Below are positions 23,927 to 32,278 of a stretch of DNA of 64,000 bases, one piece after another. The notes under the pieces are model-generated. The model made no database searches. It was not told the DNA's origin and saw only the letters and a program-made list of their open reading frames with translations. This DNA comes from Chthoniobacter flavus Ellin428 (GTDB taxonomy: Bacteria > Verrucomicrobiota > Verrucomicrobiia > Chthoniobacterales > Chthoniobacteraceae): positions 1 through 64,000 of the forward strand of contig NZ_ABVL01000027.1 in NCBI RefSeq assembly GCF_000173075.1. Reading direction: 5' to 3'. The number at the start of each line of letters is the position of its first letter. Within the stretch, counting starts at the first letter, position 1. A program made the translations under genes and the position numbers.

Positions 23927-24670
23927 ATGAATCAATCACTCAAAGGTAAACATGCACTCGTCACCGGGGGCAGCCGCGGCATCGGAGCCGCCATCGTCAA
24001 ACGCCTCGCCAAAGAAGGTGCCAACGTCGCTCTCACCTACGCCAGTTCGCCGGATCGCGCGGGGCAGGTCGTGAAGGAAGCCGAGGCGTTCGGCGTGAAA
24101 GCGCTGGCCATCCAGGCCGATAGCGCGGATGCCGAGGCAGTGATCGCCGCAGTAGAACGTACGGCGGTGGAACTCGGCGGTCTCGACATTCTCGTGAACA
24201 ACGCCGGCGTCGCACAGATGGCGCCGATCGATGATTTCAAGCTCAGCGATTTCGACCGCACCTTTGCGGTGAATGTCCGCGCCGTCTTTGTCGCCACCCA
24301 GGCCGCGGTGAAGCACATGAAAGAAGGCGGACGCGTCATCAACATCGGCAGCACCAATGCCGAGCGCATGCCTTTCGCTGGCGGCGCCGTCTACGCGATG
24401 AGCAAGTCCGCGCTGCAGGGGCTCGTGCAGGGCCTCTCCCGCGATCTCGGCCCGCGGGGCATTACGATCAACAACGTCCAACCCGGACCAGTGGATACAG
24501 ATATGAATCCCGCAGAGGGTGAATTCGCCGAGTCGCTCAAAAAGCTGATGGCCATTCCCCGCTACGGCCACGTCGACGAAATCGCGAGTTTCGTCGCGTA
24601 TCTCGTCGGCCCCGAAGCCGGATACATCACGGGTGCAAATTTGATGATCGACGGCGGTTTCGCAGCGTAA
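23927..24670 (+). CDS. Short-chain dehydrogenase/reductase
   Basis: 247 residues from MNQSLKGKHALVTGGSRGIG; an upstream start is less likely. The TGGSRGIG cofactor loop, NNAG (DILVNNAGVAQM), Ser in INIGSTNAERM and YAMSK catalytic pair are all present, so it is a classical SDR using NAD(P)H. It resembles 3-oxoacyl-ACP reductases and related sugar/alcohol reductases. The substrate cannot be told. Confidence 0.93.
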   Translation: MNQSLKGKHALVTGGSRGIGAAIVKRLAKEGANVALTYASSPDRAGQVVKEAEAFGVKALAIQADSADAEAVIAAVERTAVELGGLDILVNNAGVAQMAPIDDFKLSDFDRTFAVNVRAVFVATQAAVKHMKEGGRVINIGSTNAERMPFAGGAVYAMSKSALQGLVQGLSRDLGPRGITINNVQPGPVDTDMNPAEGEFAESLKKLMAIPRYGHVDEIASFVAYLVGPEAGYITGANLMIDGGFAA

Positions 24671-24739
24671 GCCGCTAGCGCCGGAGCGGCGGGCGGCGAC
24701 CGCAGAGGACTCGACGGAGGGACGCGCTATCGCGGCCCG

Positions 24740-24858
24740 TGGGAGGGCCGATCTTCAGATCGCCCGCCGTCGCGTGGGGACACCAAAAAAAACTGGCGCT
24801 GCGCGCGCTGACTTTGGTCGGCGACCTGGAGATCGCCGCTCCCAGGGGCGCCATCCGT
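24740..24858. repeat. Dispersed intergenic repeat, copy B
   Basis: Contains gtgggagggccgatcttcag, gccgtcgcgtggggacacc and ggcgctgcgcgcgctgact followed by ggtcggcgacctggagatcg, the same order of hairpins as copies A (1-94) and C (30958-31066), but more diverged. It fills most of the gap between the SDR gene and 24909. Confidence 0.65.
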
Positions 24859-24908
24859 TGCGGCGCCCCGTTGCCGCGCTAAGATCAGGCCTGTGACCGC
24901 CGAGGCTG

Positions 24909-25280
24909 CTAAAAGGTGGTAAGGATGTCTTCCAACTCCTTCTTATTCTCTGCTTTCAAAGCAGGCACTTTGGCCTTCAGCTTTTCGTGCTTGGTCGCGA
25001 CTTCATTGATCCAGCCTTCGATCTGCGTTTTCAGAGGGCCGGCGGCGCTGAGATCCTTCTTCTTCAGGAACTTTTCAAATGCCTCGTGCACCTTGGAGAG
25101 CGCGCCGAGATAATTGCGGACATTATCGAGGTCCTTCTTCGACTTCCACGCCGCCTTGGCGGTATCGAGTTTGCCGAGCGCGGGACCGACTGCGGCGTCA
25201 GCCGGTTTCCACCACGCGGATTTTTCGATGCCGGCGCCACTTTTGAGTCCGGCCCACTGAGCTTTCGTCGGGATTGCCAT
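24909..25280 (-). CDS. Hypothetical helical protein
   Basis: 123 residues from MAIPTKAQWAGLKSGAGIEK. Lys-rich, nearly all helix (LDTAKAAWKSKKDLDNVRNY, LSKVHEAFEKFLKKKDLSAA, EVATKHEKLKAKVPALKAEN). No signal peptide. The longer upstream frame lacks plausible coding character. No known family. Confidence 0.6.
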   Translation of the reverse strand: MAIPTKAQWAGLKSGAGIEKSAWWKPADAAVGPALGKLDTAKAAWKSKKDLDNVRNYLGALSKVHEAFEKFLKKKDLSAAGPLKTQIEGWINEVATKHEKLKAKVPALKAENKKELEDILTTF

Positions 25281-25420
25281 AACTTCTTTCGATGGTTTGA
25301 AGGTTGTCGGGAGTTTTTTTGAATTCGCGCGCCCGTAGGAACGCGCAACACGCGCGCTAGGTTGAGGCAACCGAGCAAGAAAACGAGTCATTTTCTCGCC
25401 GAAAGCACTGTGTCGACGAA

Positions 25421-25786
25421 ATGACCAGCAAACTTGACGCAAATTGCATAATCGACGGCGCTAAATTCCGCGCACGAGCACTCGCCACGAGCCTTCCCAA
25501 ATTCCGCTATCATCCCGATCCCATCGCCACAGGCAGCATCGAAGCTTCCGACACGACGTGTGTTCACTGCACCTATTACAGCTGCGTGATGAACGGCTCG
25601 AATCATCTCGCCGAGAGCGACAGCCGACCGCTCCACCTCTGCCCCGTGTGTCTGCGCAAACTCCAGTGGAGCACCGGCTTCGACGTCGTCGCGCGCTACA
25701 CCGCGCTGGAGAAAGCCAGCCGCGCCGCGGGTCTGATGGATGAAGCGGAGTGGCTGAATCGCCAGCTCGAGACGCTCAGCGAATAA
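25421..25786 (+). pseudogene. C-terminal fragment of an archaemetzincin
   Basis: 121 residues. From about residue 46 onward (CVHCTYYSCVMNGSNHLAES then DSRPLHLCPVCLRKLQWSTG) it matches the C-terminal third of archaemetzincins: the H-C-x4-C-x-M turn and CPVC zinc-binding cysteines. The HExxH catalytic helix that should lie just upstream is absent in this frame, and I found none in the other frames of 25321-25560. It is either a remnant of the protease or a reused zinc-binding domain. Confidence 0.75.
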
Positions 25787-25824
25787 CTTGACTTCCGAAC
25801 GATCTCGGATGCCTTTCTCAGCGT

Positions 25825-26301
25825 ATGAAACGCGCGCTTGGGGTCTTCATCGTGTCCATCGTATTGGCCGGCCTGCCGATGGTTTCATCATCGGCCGACA
25901 CCGCCAAACTCCCAGCCGCGGACCGCGAGCATCTGTTGCAGGCGAAGGACCCTCCCCTTGTTACCACCATGCATGAAATTCCCGCGGAAGTGGTCGAGGC
26001 CTGCGCGGCGGCTTCCTCGGGCGGGGGGTTCGAGCTTGCGGATGCTGGACAGCCATTTCAGGCCACCGATGTCATCATCGGCAAGCCCCTGCCGGGGAAG
26101 CGTCTGATTTGGGCCGCACGCCTGCCGGGCTATATGGTCGTGCACTACGAAAGCGGCGGCATCGCTCACTTGTATCACGTGATGGTGGTCGCGCTCGATT
26201 CCTCGAAGAAAAAGGTTCACGTCGTTTGGGCCGCCGGGGCCAGGCCGATGAAATCGTACGCGGAATTTCGCGAGACGCTGGCGACCGGGAAACTCGACTG
26301 A
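25825..26301 (+). CDS. Secreted hypothetical protein
   Basis: 158 residues with signal peptide MKRALGVFIVSIVLAGLPMV and likely cleavage after SSA. The mature part reads HEIPAEVVEACAAASSGGGF, LADAGQPFQATDVIIGKPLP, RLIWAARLPGYMVVHYESGG and YHVMVVALDSSKKKVHVVWA, a beta-rich small domain. No family recognised. Confidence 0.68.
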   Translation: MKRALGVFIVSIVLAGLPMVSSSADTAKLPAADREHLLQAKDPPLVTTMHEIPAEVVEACAAASSGGGFELADAGQPFQATDVIIGKPLPGKRLIWAARLPGYMVVHYESGGIAHLYHVMVVALDSSKKKVHVVWAAGARPMKSYAEFRETLATGKLD

Positions 26302-26410
26302 TGGGCTTCCTTATTCTCGCTAGAGCATAGAGGCCCGGCGCTGGGGGTAACGGAAAGAGACGCATTCGCGTCCCCTTCCATTTTCCCAATTAGGCAGAGC
26401 CTCGTCGTGG

Positions 26411-26806
26411 CTATCTCCCTTGCCCACTCCGCCGTTGCTCGCTCTGGCGAACCATCTCGCCGAGATCGGCCGCGGGGCGAATCTCGAAGGGCCCCGCCTT
26501 CACGCCGGGATGTTTCGACATCAACTGGATGGCGTGGTTGAGATCGCGCGCTTCGAGAATCAGGATGCCGCCGAGCTGCTCTTTGGTCTCGGCATAGGGT
26601 CCGTCGGTTACCACCGCCTTGCCGTCTTTCCAGCGCAAAGTCACAGCCGCTTCCGAACCCTGCAACGCTTCGCCCCCGGCGAAGTGGCCGTTCTTTCGCA
26701 GTTCGTCGTCGTAGGAGAAGCATTCATCGAGCATCGACTGCTGCTCGCTGGGTGACATCGTTTCAAATTTCTGCGGCTCGATATAGCCGAGGCATACGTA
26801 CTTCAT
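26411..26806 (-). CDS. YCII-related (DGPF) protein
   Basis: 131 residues. Contains MKYVCLGYIEPQKFETMSPS, the DGPYAETKEQLGGILILEAR block and HPGVKAGPFEIRPAAD, typical of YCII/DGPF domain proteins. These ferredoxin-like small proteins are commonly encoded next to ECF sigma factors of the ECF42 group. It stands in line with another YCII protein and the sigma factor, all on the minus strand. Confidence 0.88.
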   Translation of the reverse strand: MKYVCLGYIEPQKFETMSPSEQQSMLDECFSYDDELRKNGHFAGGEALQGSEAAVTLRWKDGKAVVTDGPYAETKEQLGGILILEARDLNHAIQLMSKHPGVKAGPFEIRPAADLGEMVRQSEQRRSGQGR

Positions 26807-26845
26807 GGTGATTCCTTTCGTGAATGATTGGGTGATTGGGAATGA

Positions 26846-27259
26846 TCAGCACTTCGCTTCGCCCTGGCAGTGCTCGGCCCCCTCGGACATCTCGCGCACT
26901 TCCATTTCCCCCTCGTACTTCGGACCGAGGACATCCAGATGGATCTGCATGAAATCCTCGCCCATCCTGATCGCTTCCGCGAGGGAAGACGCCTGCAGGA
27001 TGGCATAACCGCCGATCACTTCCTTCGATTCGATGAAGGGACCGTCGGTCACGCTCAATTTGCCTTTCGCCGCCTTGATCCGAGCCCCTTTCGCCAAGGG
27101 AAGCAATCCACCGGTATCGAGCAAGGTGCGCTCTCCAGCCATTTTCCCCGCCAATTTCCCGATCGCCTCCAACAACTCCGGGAGAGGTGGCTGACCCGCG
27201 TCATAGTTCCGACGAAATTCGGAGTCCTCGGTGAGTTTCACTATCATCATGTATCGCAT
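26846..27259 (-). CDS. YCII-related (DGPF) protein
   Basis: 137 residues from MRYMMIVKLTEDSEFRRNYD. DGPFIESKEVIGGYAILQAS and the long hydrophobic-strand pattern place it in the YCII family; the Cys-rich tail AEHCQGEAKC is unusual. It lies between the other YCII gene and the sigma-factor gene. The upstream extension of the open frame is dismissed because the family starts at MRYMM. Confidence 0.88.
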   Translation of the reverse strand: MRYMMIVKLTEDSEFRRNYDAGQPPLPELLEAIGKLAGKMAGERTLLDTGGLLPLAKGARIKAAKGKLSVTDGPFIESKEVIGGYAILQASSLAEAIRMGEDFMQIHLDVLGPKYEGEMEVREMSEGAEHCQGEAKC

Positions 27260-27360
27260 ATTTACTTTCTGATTCGTTGGTTGATTGCCTGGTCTCGAGG
27301 GACCGTTCGACAGCTGGTCGATTGGGATTTCCAAAATTCGACAGCCTTTCCAAAAAAATT

Positions 27361-28608
27361 TCAGCCCAATTCCCGCAATCGGTTTTCGAGAAAGCGGCGT
27401 TCGGGTTCCTGCACGGTGAGGGCCAGGGCTTTTTCGTAGGACGTGCGCGCCTCCTCCACTCTGCCAAGCCGGCGACACAAATCCGCCCGGGCGGAATGAG
27501 CGAGGTGGTAATCCGCCAATTCACCGCGCGCCAGCAGCGCATCCACCAGGATCAGGCCCGCCTCCGGCCCGTCGCGCATGGCTACGGCGACGGCGCGGTT
27601 GAGCTCGATCACCGGCGAAGGTTCAATACGAGCAAGCGCCCCGTAGAGTGCGACGATCTGCGGCCAATCCGTCGCCGCGGCCGCCGGCGCCTCGGCGTGC
27701 ACCGCGGCGATGGCCGCTTGCAGCGTATAGGGACCGAACCGGCGCGACCTCAGCGCCCGCTCCACCAATGCGACACCCTCCTCAATGCGCTCGCGATCCC
27801 AGAGCGAGCGATTCTGGCTTTCCAACAAGATCAACTCGCCGGTCGGTGAAGTGCGCGAGGCGCGCCGTGATTCCTGCAAAAGCATGAGGGCCAGGAGTCC
27901 CATGACTTCCGGCTCCGGCAGCAATTCCTGCAGCAGCCGCCCGAGCCGAATCGCTTCCCTCGAAAGATCCGGCCGGGTGAGCGTGGCGCCCGAGGACGCC
28001 GAGTAGCCTTCGTTGAATACGAGATAGATGACATGCAGCACGGCGCCCAATCGCTCCGCCAGTTCCGCGGGCGACGGCACCTGATACGGAATGCGCGCCT
28101 CGCGAATCTTCGACTTCGCCCGCACAATGCGCTGGGCCAGTGTCGGCGGAGTGGTGAGAAAAGCGCGGGCGATTTCCTCGGTGGTCAAGCCGCACACCTC
28201 GCGCAAGGTCAGCGCCACGCGCGCCTCCGGGGCCAATGCCGGATGACAGCAGGTAAAGATCAGGCGCAACCGATCATCCGGCACGCTTTCGTCTTCCGCC
28301 GGTCCGGAACTGGATTGCGCCTCGATCTCCTCGGCGATCTTCTCCTGCGACGCATCAAACCGGGCCCGGCGCCGTAGGGCGTCGATGGCCTTGAAGCGTC
28401 CCGTGGAAACGAGCCAGGCCCGCGGATTCTCGGGAATGCCTTCCTTCAGCCAACGATCGAGCGCCGCGGTGAAGGCATCCTGCATCGCATCCTCCGCGAG
28501 ATCGAAATCCCCCAGCAGACGGATGAGCGTAGCCAAAATCCGCCCCGACTCCGCCCGGTAAACGGAGTCGAGCTGGGCACGGATTTCCTCGGCGGGGTTC
28601 TCAGACAT
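27361..28608 (-). CDS. ECF sigma factor with C-terminal extension (ECF42-like)
   Basis: 415 residues. Region 2 (LATLIRLLGDFDLAEDAMQD, FTAALDRWLKEGIPENPRAW, LVSTGRFKAIDALRRRARFD) and region 4 (LTLREVCGLTTEEIARAFLT, PPTLAQRIVRAKSKIREARI) are followed by a roughly 200-residue helical extension (YLVFNEGYSASSGATLTRPD onward, with TPR-like helices near the end). This architecture, plus two adjacent YCII/DGPF genes, is that of ECF42. ECF42 factors lack a classical anti-sigma factor gene and none is seen here. Confidence 0.9.
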   Translation of the reverse strand: MSENPAEEIRAQLDSVYRAESGRILATLIRLLGDFDLAEDAMQDAFTAALDRWLKEGIPENPRAWLVSTGRFKAIDALRRRARFDASQEKIAEEIEAQSSSGPAEDESVPDDRLRLIFTCCHPALAPEARVALTLREVCGLTTEEIARAFLTTPPTLAQRIVRAKSKIREARIPYQVPSPAELAERLGAVLHVIYLVFNEGYSASSGATLTRPDLSREAIRLGRLLQELLPEPEVMGLLALMLLQESRRASRTSPTGELILLESQNRSLWDRERIEEGVALVERALRSRRFGPYTLQAAIAAVHAEAPAAAATDWPQIVALYGALARIEPSPVIELNRAVAVAMRDGPEAGLILVDALLARGELADYHLAHSARADLCRRLGRVEEARTSYEKALALTVQEPERRFLENRLRELG

Positions 28609-28633
28609 GCACGATGAAGAAAGGGAGGCGAGC

Positions 28634-28840
28634 CTACAAATCTTCTTCGGTCAATTCCGCAATCTTCATTAATGACTTCAACAACCCGATTTTCAACGGC
28701 TGGTTCCCATGAATGGGAATGACGATACGCTCACGATGACCGACTTTCGTGAACACGTGGTGACTGCCTTTCACTCGGCTCAACGTCCATCCATGCACTT
28801 CGATAATACGCGCCAAGTCCTTTCCGTTGACCTGTTTCAC
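28634..28840 (-). CDS. hicA: HicA-family mRNA interferase toxin
   Basis: 68 residues from a GTG start (VKQVNGKDLARIIEVHGWTL) overlapping the HicB stop by 4 bases. HicA folds as a dsRNA-binding-like domain; the catalytic His is in VKGSHHVFTK. HicA degrades mRNA and its usual partner HicB lies directly upstream on the same strand. The GTG start is supported by the position of the HicB stop; an upstream in-frame region belongs to HicB in another frame. Confidence 0.9.
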   Translation of the reverse strand: MKQVNGKDLARIIEVHGWTLSRVKGSHHVFTKVGHRERIVIPIHGNQPLKIGLLKSLMKIAELTEEDL

Positions 28841-29040
28841 ACCACTAATTCCAAAATCTGATCCTCGGCACTCAGAGCATCTTGCGGAACTCCCGCCTCC
28901 AGCCAGAGTTCCACGGCTTCCTTCAAATTGGCCCGTAGTTCTTCCATCGTCTCGCCTTGACTCACACACCCAGGCAAAGCAGGCACTTCAGCCCAAAAGC
29001 CACCCTCTTCCGCTTTGTGGATCACCGCTCGAATATTCAT
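28837..29040 (-). CDS. hicB: HicB-family antitoxin
   Basis: 67 residues, MNIRAVIHKAEEGGFWAEVP then LPGCVSQGETMEELRANLKE and AVELWLEAG. This is the compact HicB fold with the conserved PGC(V)xxGxTxxEAxxNxxEAI pattern. It precedes hicA with translational overlap. No ribbon-helix-helix DNA-binding tail is visible. Confidence 0.92.
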   Translation of the reverse strand: MNIRAVIHKAEEGGFWAEVPALPGCVSQGETMEELRANLKEAVELWLEAGVPQDALSAEDQILELVV

Positions 29041-29131
29041 GGATTAAGCATCTAACAGAAATCTCCTGTTCGGCAAATCATGGTCTTTTGTCGAAGACCG
29101 ATTTGCAGACAGTGTTATAGACGATTCTCGA

Positions 29132-29497
29132 ATGCACAACCAACGTCTGAAAGTGCTCTTCGTCTGCGCGATGAACAAACAACGCAGCGCGACGGCGGAA
29201 CGGATCTATCGCAACGACCCGCGGGTCGAGGTCCGCTCGGCCGGCGTGCGGGCGGATGCGAATCGCCGGGTGAGTGAAGCGGACCTGCGCTGGGCGGACA
29301 TCGTCTTCGCCATGGAGCGAAGCCACAAACGCTGGATCACCGAGCGTTTCGAAGGCCTTGAGCTGCCGCTCATCGACGTGCTCGAGATCCCGGATGATTT
29401 TGAATTCATGGACCCGGACTTGCAGGAAATGCTGCGGATGATGCTCGATCCGGAGATTGATCGACTGATCCAAAATCGCGATGCCCAATCGTTCTGA
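29132..29497 (+). CDS. Low-molecular-weight protein tyrosine phosphatase-like protein
   Basis: 121 residues. The N-terminal LKVLFVCAMNKQRSATAERI contains C-x5-R-S, the phosphate-binding loop of LMW phosphatases, and the following AGVRADANRRVSEADLRWAD and IVFAMERSHKRWI fit a shortened domain. The general-acid loop (usually DP) is unclear, perhaps in IPDDFEFMDPDL. It overlaps the next gene by 17 bases, a sign of coupled translation. Confidence 0.82.
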   Translation: MHNQRLKVLFVCAMNKQRSATAERIYRNDPRVEVRSAGVRADANRRVSEADLRWADIVFAMERSHKRWITERFEGLELPLIDVLEIPDDFEFMDPDLQEMLRMMLDPEIDRLIQNRDAQSF

Positions 29498-30023
29498 TCA
29501 TACCTTGCGAGACGCCGAGGATGCGATCCACAGCAGACTGATTGCGGAACACTTTCAAGGTCAACTGCACTACGACGCGAGCGAAGTCATGGAGACGGAT
29601 CGTTGGTGGTACATTCCATTTCGCTGGGTCGGATGCGCCAGCATAATTGTCAACAAAGACGACCTCTATGTAAACTGGCTCGGGTCAGCGATAAAACTGC
29701 AAGACTGCATCTGGGGACACGATCGAGGCGTGTATTGCGATTGGGTCGATTTTACTTTCGCGACCGACACCGACATGAACGTCGTGCGGCGCCTGATCAG
29801 ACGATTCCAGCACATGTGCCCGCGCGCAAATGAGACAAAGCGGCTGGAGCCCGTCTGGTATCGCGAGTCTGAAATCGCCTCGGCTGTGGCGACCCAGTTC
29901 CCGGTTTTTCGGCGGCACTTCGCCTGGTTTGCCATTCCCGAATTGAGGGCCGCCTCCGAAGAAGGACTGCAGTTCAGTTGCCTGCTTATGTCACGCGCGG
30001 AGCTGGGAACCGACGGAAGCTGA
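29481..30023 (+). CDS. Hypothetical protein, second gene of a three-gene set
   Basis: 180 residues. Trp/Tyr-rich core (METDRWWYIPFRWVGCASII, NWLGSAIKLQDCIWGHDRGV, DWVDFTFATDTDMNVVRRLI). It overlaps the phosphatase-like gene by 17 bases and ends 5 bases before the ATP-grasp gene's first ATG. No family recognised. Confidence 0.7.
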   Translation: MPNRSDHTLRDAEDAIHSRLIAEHFQGQLHYDASEVMETDRWWYIPFRWVGCASIIVNKDDLYVNWLGSAIKLQDCIWGHDRGVYCDWVDFTFATDTDMNVVRRLIRRFQHMCPRANETKRLEPVWYRESEIASAVATQFPVFRRHFAWFAIPELRAASEEGLQFSCLLMSRAELGTDGS

Positions 30024-30028
30024 GGTAG

Positions 30029-30875
30029 ATGTGGGTTCGCCGGGAGACGCCGGGCAAAATGAAATTCGATCCCGATGATTGTTGTGTGCTGAACGGAGGC
30101 GATGGCGCGTGGGCCTTTGCATCGTTGGCGGAACAGCTTTCGTCGACGTTGGGGATTCCGATTTCGGAACGGGCACAGGGCTTCAACTATGTGCTGCACC
30201 TCGATTCAATCGAGACGGATTTTGCCGGCGAGTCTTTCATCCCGTTATCCGCCATCCGTACCGCCGCGGACAAACGACAGACGGCGGCCGCGTTTGCACG
30301 GCATTCGGTCCCGACACCCCGCACGCGGTTGCTGGAGAGTTTCGATGAAGTGACGCGATTCGTCCCCGCGAATCCCCAAAGCGAATGGTGCCTAAAATAT
30401 CCGACGGGCTGCGGTGCGAATGGGCATCGATTGATTGGCACCGATTCCGGCGAACCTCCGAATTGGCCGCGTCCGTTTGTCGTGCAGGAATTTATCCGCT
30501 TGGAGCGTCCCGAGGTTTACCGACTCTACGGCGCGGGTGGTGAGCTTTTTGGCTGGGTGGCGCGGCGTTTTCCGGAAGGAACGCACCCATCCCCGTGGGT
30601 CGCCCATGCACGTGGCGCACGCTATGAGCTGGCGGGCGATGCGCCTCAACAGGCGATCGACGTCGCGACCGCAGCTCTTCAGGCGGCGGGACTCCTCGCA
30701 TCCTTTGGGTTGCGTCGATTTGCTCAAGCGGTCCTCCGGCGAGTGGGTGGCACTGGAAGTGGGGACGGATGGAATTTACAACCACGTCGACCGCGACCTC
30801 AATATCCCGAGCCTGGAGAGAGACTTGTTGGATCGTATCGCCGATGCCTTTCGGCGGTGGGTTCGCGAGGGCTGA
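30029..30875 (+). pseudogene. ATP-grasp-like protein, one frame change near the C-terminus
   Basis: The first frame (ATG at 30029, or at 30059 reading MKFDPDDCCVLNGGDGAWAF) carries an ATP-grasp-like body: RTAADKRQTAAAFARHSVPT, WCLKYPTGCGANGHRLIG and PFVVQEFIRLERPEVYRLYG. Near 30708, in 'cctttgggttgcg', coding continues in another frame as CVDLLKRSSGEWVALEVGTD then GIYNHVDRDLNIPSLERDLL, which supplies the terminal metal-binding Glu/Asn pair. Removing one base restores about 281 residues. A sequence error is more likely than decay because the rest is well conserved in pattern. Confidence 0.65.
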
Positions 30876-30957
30876 GCAGAAAAGGGTGGCCGACGACGGA
30901 GCCGGAGCATTATCCACATCTTTTCCAAAGGGTATAAGACGATTCGGTCGGCAGCCT

Positions 30958-31066
30958 TTGGGAGTGGCGACTTTCCAGTCGCCCTGCGTCGCGTAGCGAC
31001 GCCCAAAAAAGGGAGCGCTTCGCGCAACGGTTTTTCGGTCGGCGACTAGAAAGTCGCCGCTCCCAG
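30958..31066. repeat. Dispersed intergenic repeat, copy C
   Basis: Left end GGCGACTTTCCAGTCGCC (30966-30983) is a perfect-arm hairpin; CTGCGTCGCGTAGCGACGCC follows, then a G/C-rich stretch and a second hairpin GGCGACTAGAAAGTCGCC (31041-31058) with CGCTCCCAG. It matches copies A and B and lies between the ATP-grasp gene and the rplK terminator. Confidence 0.78.
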
Positions 31067-31096
31067 CACCGTCTAGTGGCCGCCCGTTTCAAATAG

Positions 31097-31128
31097 AAAG
31101 ACCGGTCATCTTGCGATGACCGGTCTTT
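31097..31128 (-). terminator. Intrinsic terminator after rplK
   Basis: Perfect 14-bp stem AAAGACCGGTCATC/GATGACCGGTCTTT with a 4-base loop. On the minus strand it follows the rplK stop by 44 bases. The T-tract after it is weak (CTATTTG), but stem A-T ends lend U-rich character. This would end the secE-nusG-rplK transcript before the 16-kb block. Confidence 0.85.
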
Positions 31129-31171
31129 GAAGTTTTGCGTTGGCGGCGAGGTTCGCCGTCCAGAAGTTCGC

Positions 31172-31600
31172 TTACTGCGGCTCGACTTCGACACCCATCT
31201 GGCGGGCGGTGCCGGCGATGATGCGGTAGGCAGCTTCTTCGGTGCGGGCGTTCAGATCCTTCATCTTGATCTTCACGATGTCCTGGACCTGCTTCTTGCT
31301 GAGCTTGGCAACCTTCTGCTTGTTCGGTTCCTTGGAACCGGAAGCGATATTGGCGACCTTCTTGATCAGCACCGAAGCCGGCGGGCTCTTGGTGATGAAG
31401 GTGAAGCTCTTGTCCTTGTAGACGGTGATGACGACCGGAAGGATGTCGCCGGCCTGCTTCTGCGTTGCGGCGTTGAACTCCTTGCAGAACGCCATGATGT
31501 TGACGCCCTGCTGACCGAGCGCGGGGCCGACGGGCGGCGCGGGGTTGGCCTGTCCGGCCGGGATTTGCAATTTGATTTGTCCGACGATTTCTTTAGCCAT
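31172..31600 (-). CDS. rplK: 50S ribosomal protein L11
   Basis: 142 residues, normal length. L11 binds the GTPase-centre RNA of 23S rRNA. Conserved QIKLQIPAGQANPAPPVGPA, LGQQGVNIMAFCKEFNAATQ and FTFITKSPPASVLIKKVANI are present. It follows nusG with a 107-base gap. It is normally followed by rplA, which is here about 16 kb away. Confidence 0.98.
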   Translation of the reverse strand: MAKEIVGQIKLQIPAGQANPAPPVGPALGQQGVNIMAFCKEFNAATQKQAGDILPVVITVYKDKSFTFITKSPPASVLIKKVANIASGSKEPNKQKVAKLSKKQVQDIVKIKMKDLNARTEEAAYRIIAGTARQMGVEVEPQ

Positions 31601-31707
31601 GTGCTAGGAAAAGTTGATGGTGATTAGTTGATAGTTGATAGAGGCGGACGGGAGAAGATGGTGTCTGGCGTTTTGTTGTGCGTTGCTAAACAGAACGTCA
31701 AAAAAAA

Positions 31708-32274
31708 TTACGTGCGTTCGATCTGCCAGTATTCGAGCTCGGCGATCGCTTCGCGACCGAAGATGGAAATGCTGACGCGGATCTTACCGCGGTCGGGGTC
31801 GATCTCGGTGACGGTGCCGCTCTGGTTCTGGAACGGTCCATCGGAAACCTTGACGGTTTCGCCGACGTTGAACTCGATCTTCGGCTTGGCCTTCTCTTCG
31901 GTGCCACGCACTTGCGCGAGCACGGCTTCGACTTCGGAGGGCCGCATCGGAATCGGTCGTTCCTTGTTGCCAGCGAAGCCAATGACGCCAGTGGTTTCGC
32001 GAATGAAATACCAGGTGCGGTCGACGGGCTGCCGGTTCTCGTCGAGGAGCCACATGTTCACCAGCACGTAGCCGGGCATGAGCTTGCGGACGGTCTCAGT
32101 CTTCTTGCCCCGCTTCACTTCGGAGACACGCTCCGTGGGCACGATGACTTCGTAGACGAAATCACTCATCTCCTCGGTCTTGATCCGCTTGGTCAAGTTA
32201 TCGAGGACTTTATTTTCCTGCCCGGCGAGGACCTGGACAGCATACCACTGGGCGCGTTTCTCTTCTTCTGTCAT
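31708..32274 (-). CDS. nusG: Transcription termination/antitermination factor NusG
   Basis: 188 residues. The NGN domain reads QWYAVQVLAGQENKVLDNLT and LMPGYVLVNMWLLDENRQPV; the C-terminal KOW domain is NVGETVKVSDGPFQNQSGTV. NusG binds RNA polymerase and bridges it to Rho or the ribosome. It starts 4 bases after the secE stop, consistent with co-transcription. Confidence 0.97.
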   Translation of the reverse strand: MTEEEKRAQWYAVQVLAGQENKVLDNLTKRIKTEEMSDFVYEVIVPTERVSEVKRGKKTETVRKLMPGYVLVNMWLLDENRQPVDRTWYFIRETTGVIGFAGNKERPIPMRPSEVEAVLAQVRGTEEKAKPKIEFNVGETVKVSDGPFQNQSGTVTEIDPDRGKIRVSISIFGREAIAELEYWQIERT

Positions 32275-32278
32275 GGGT

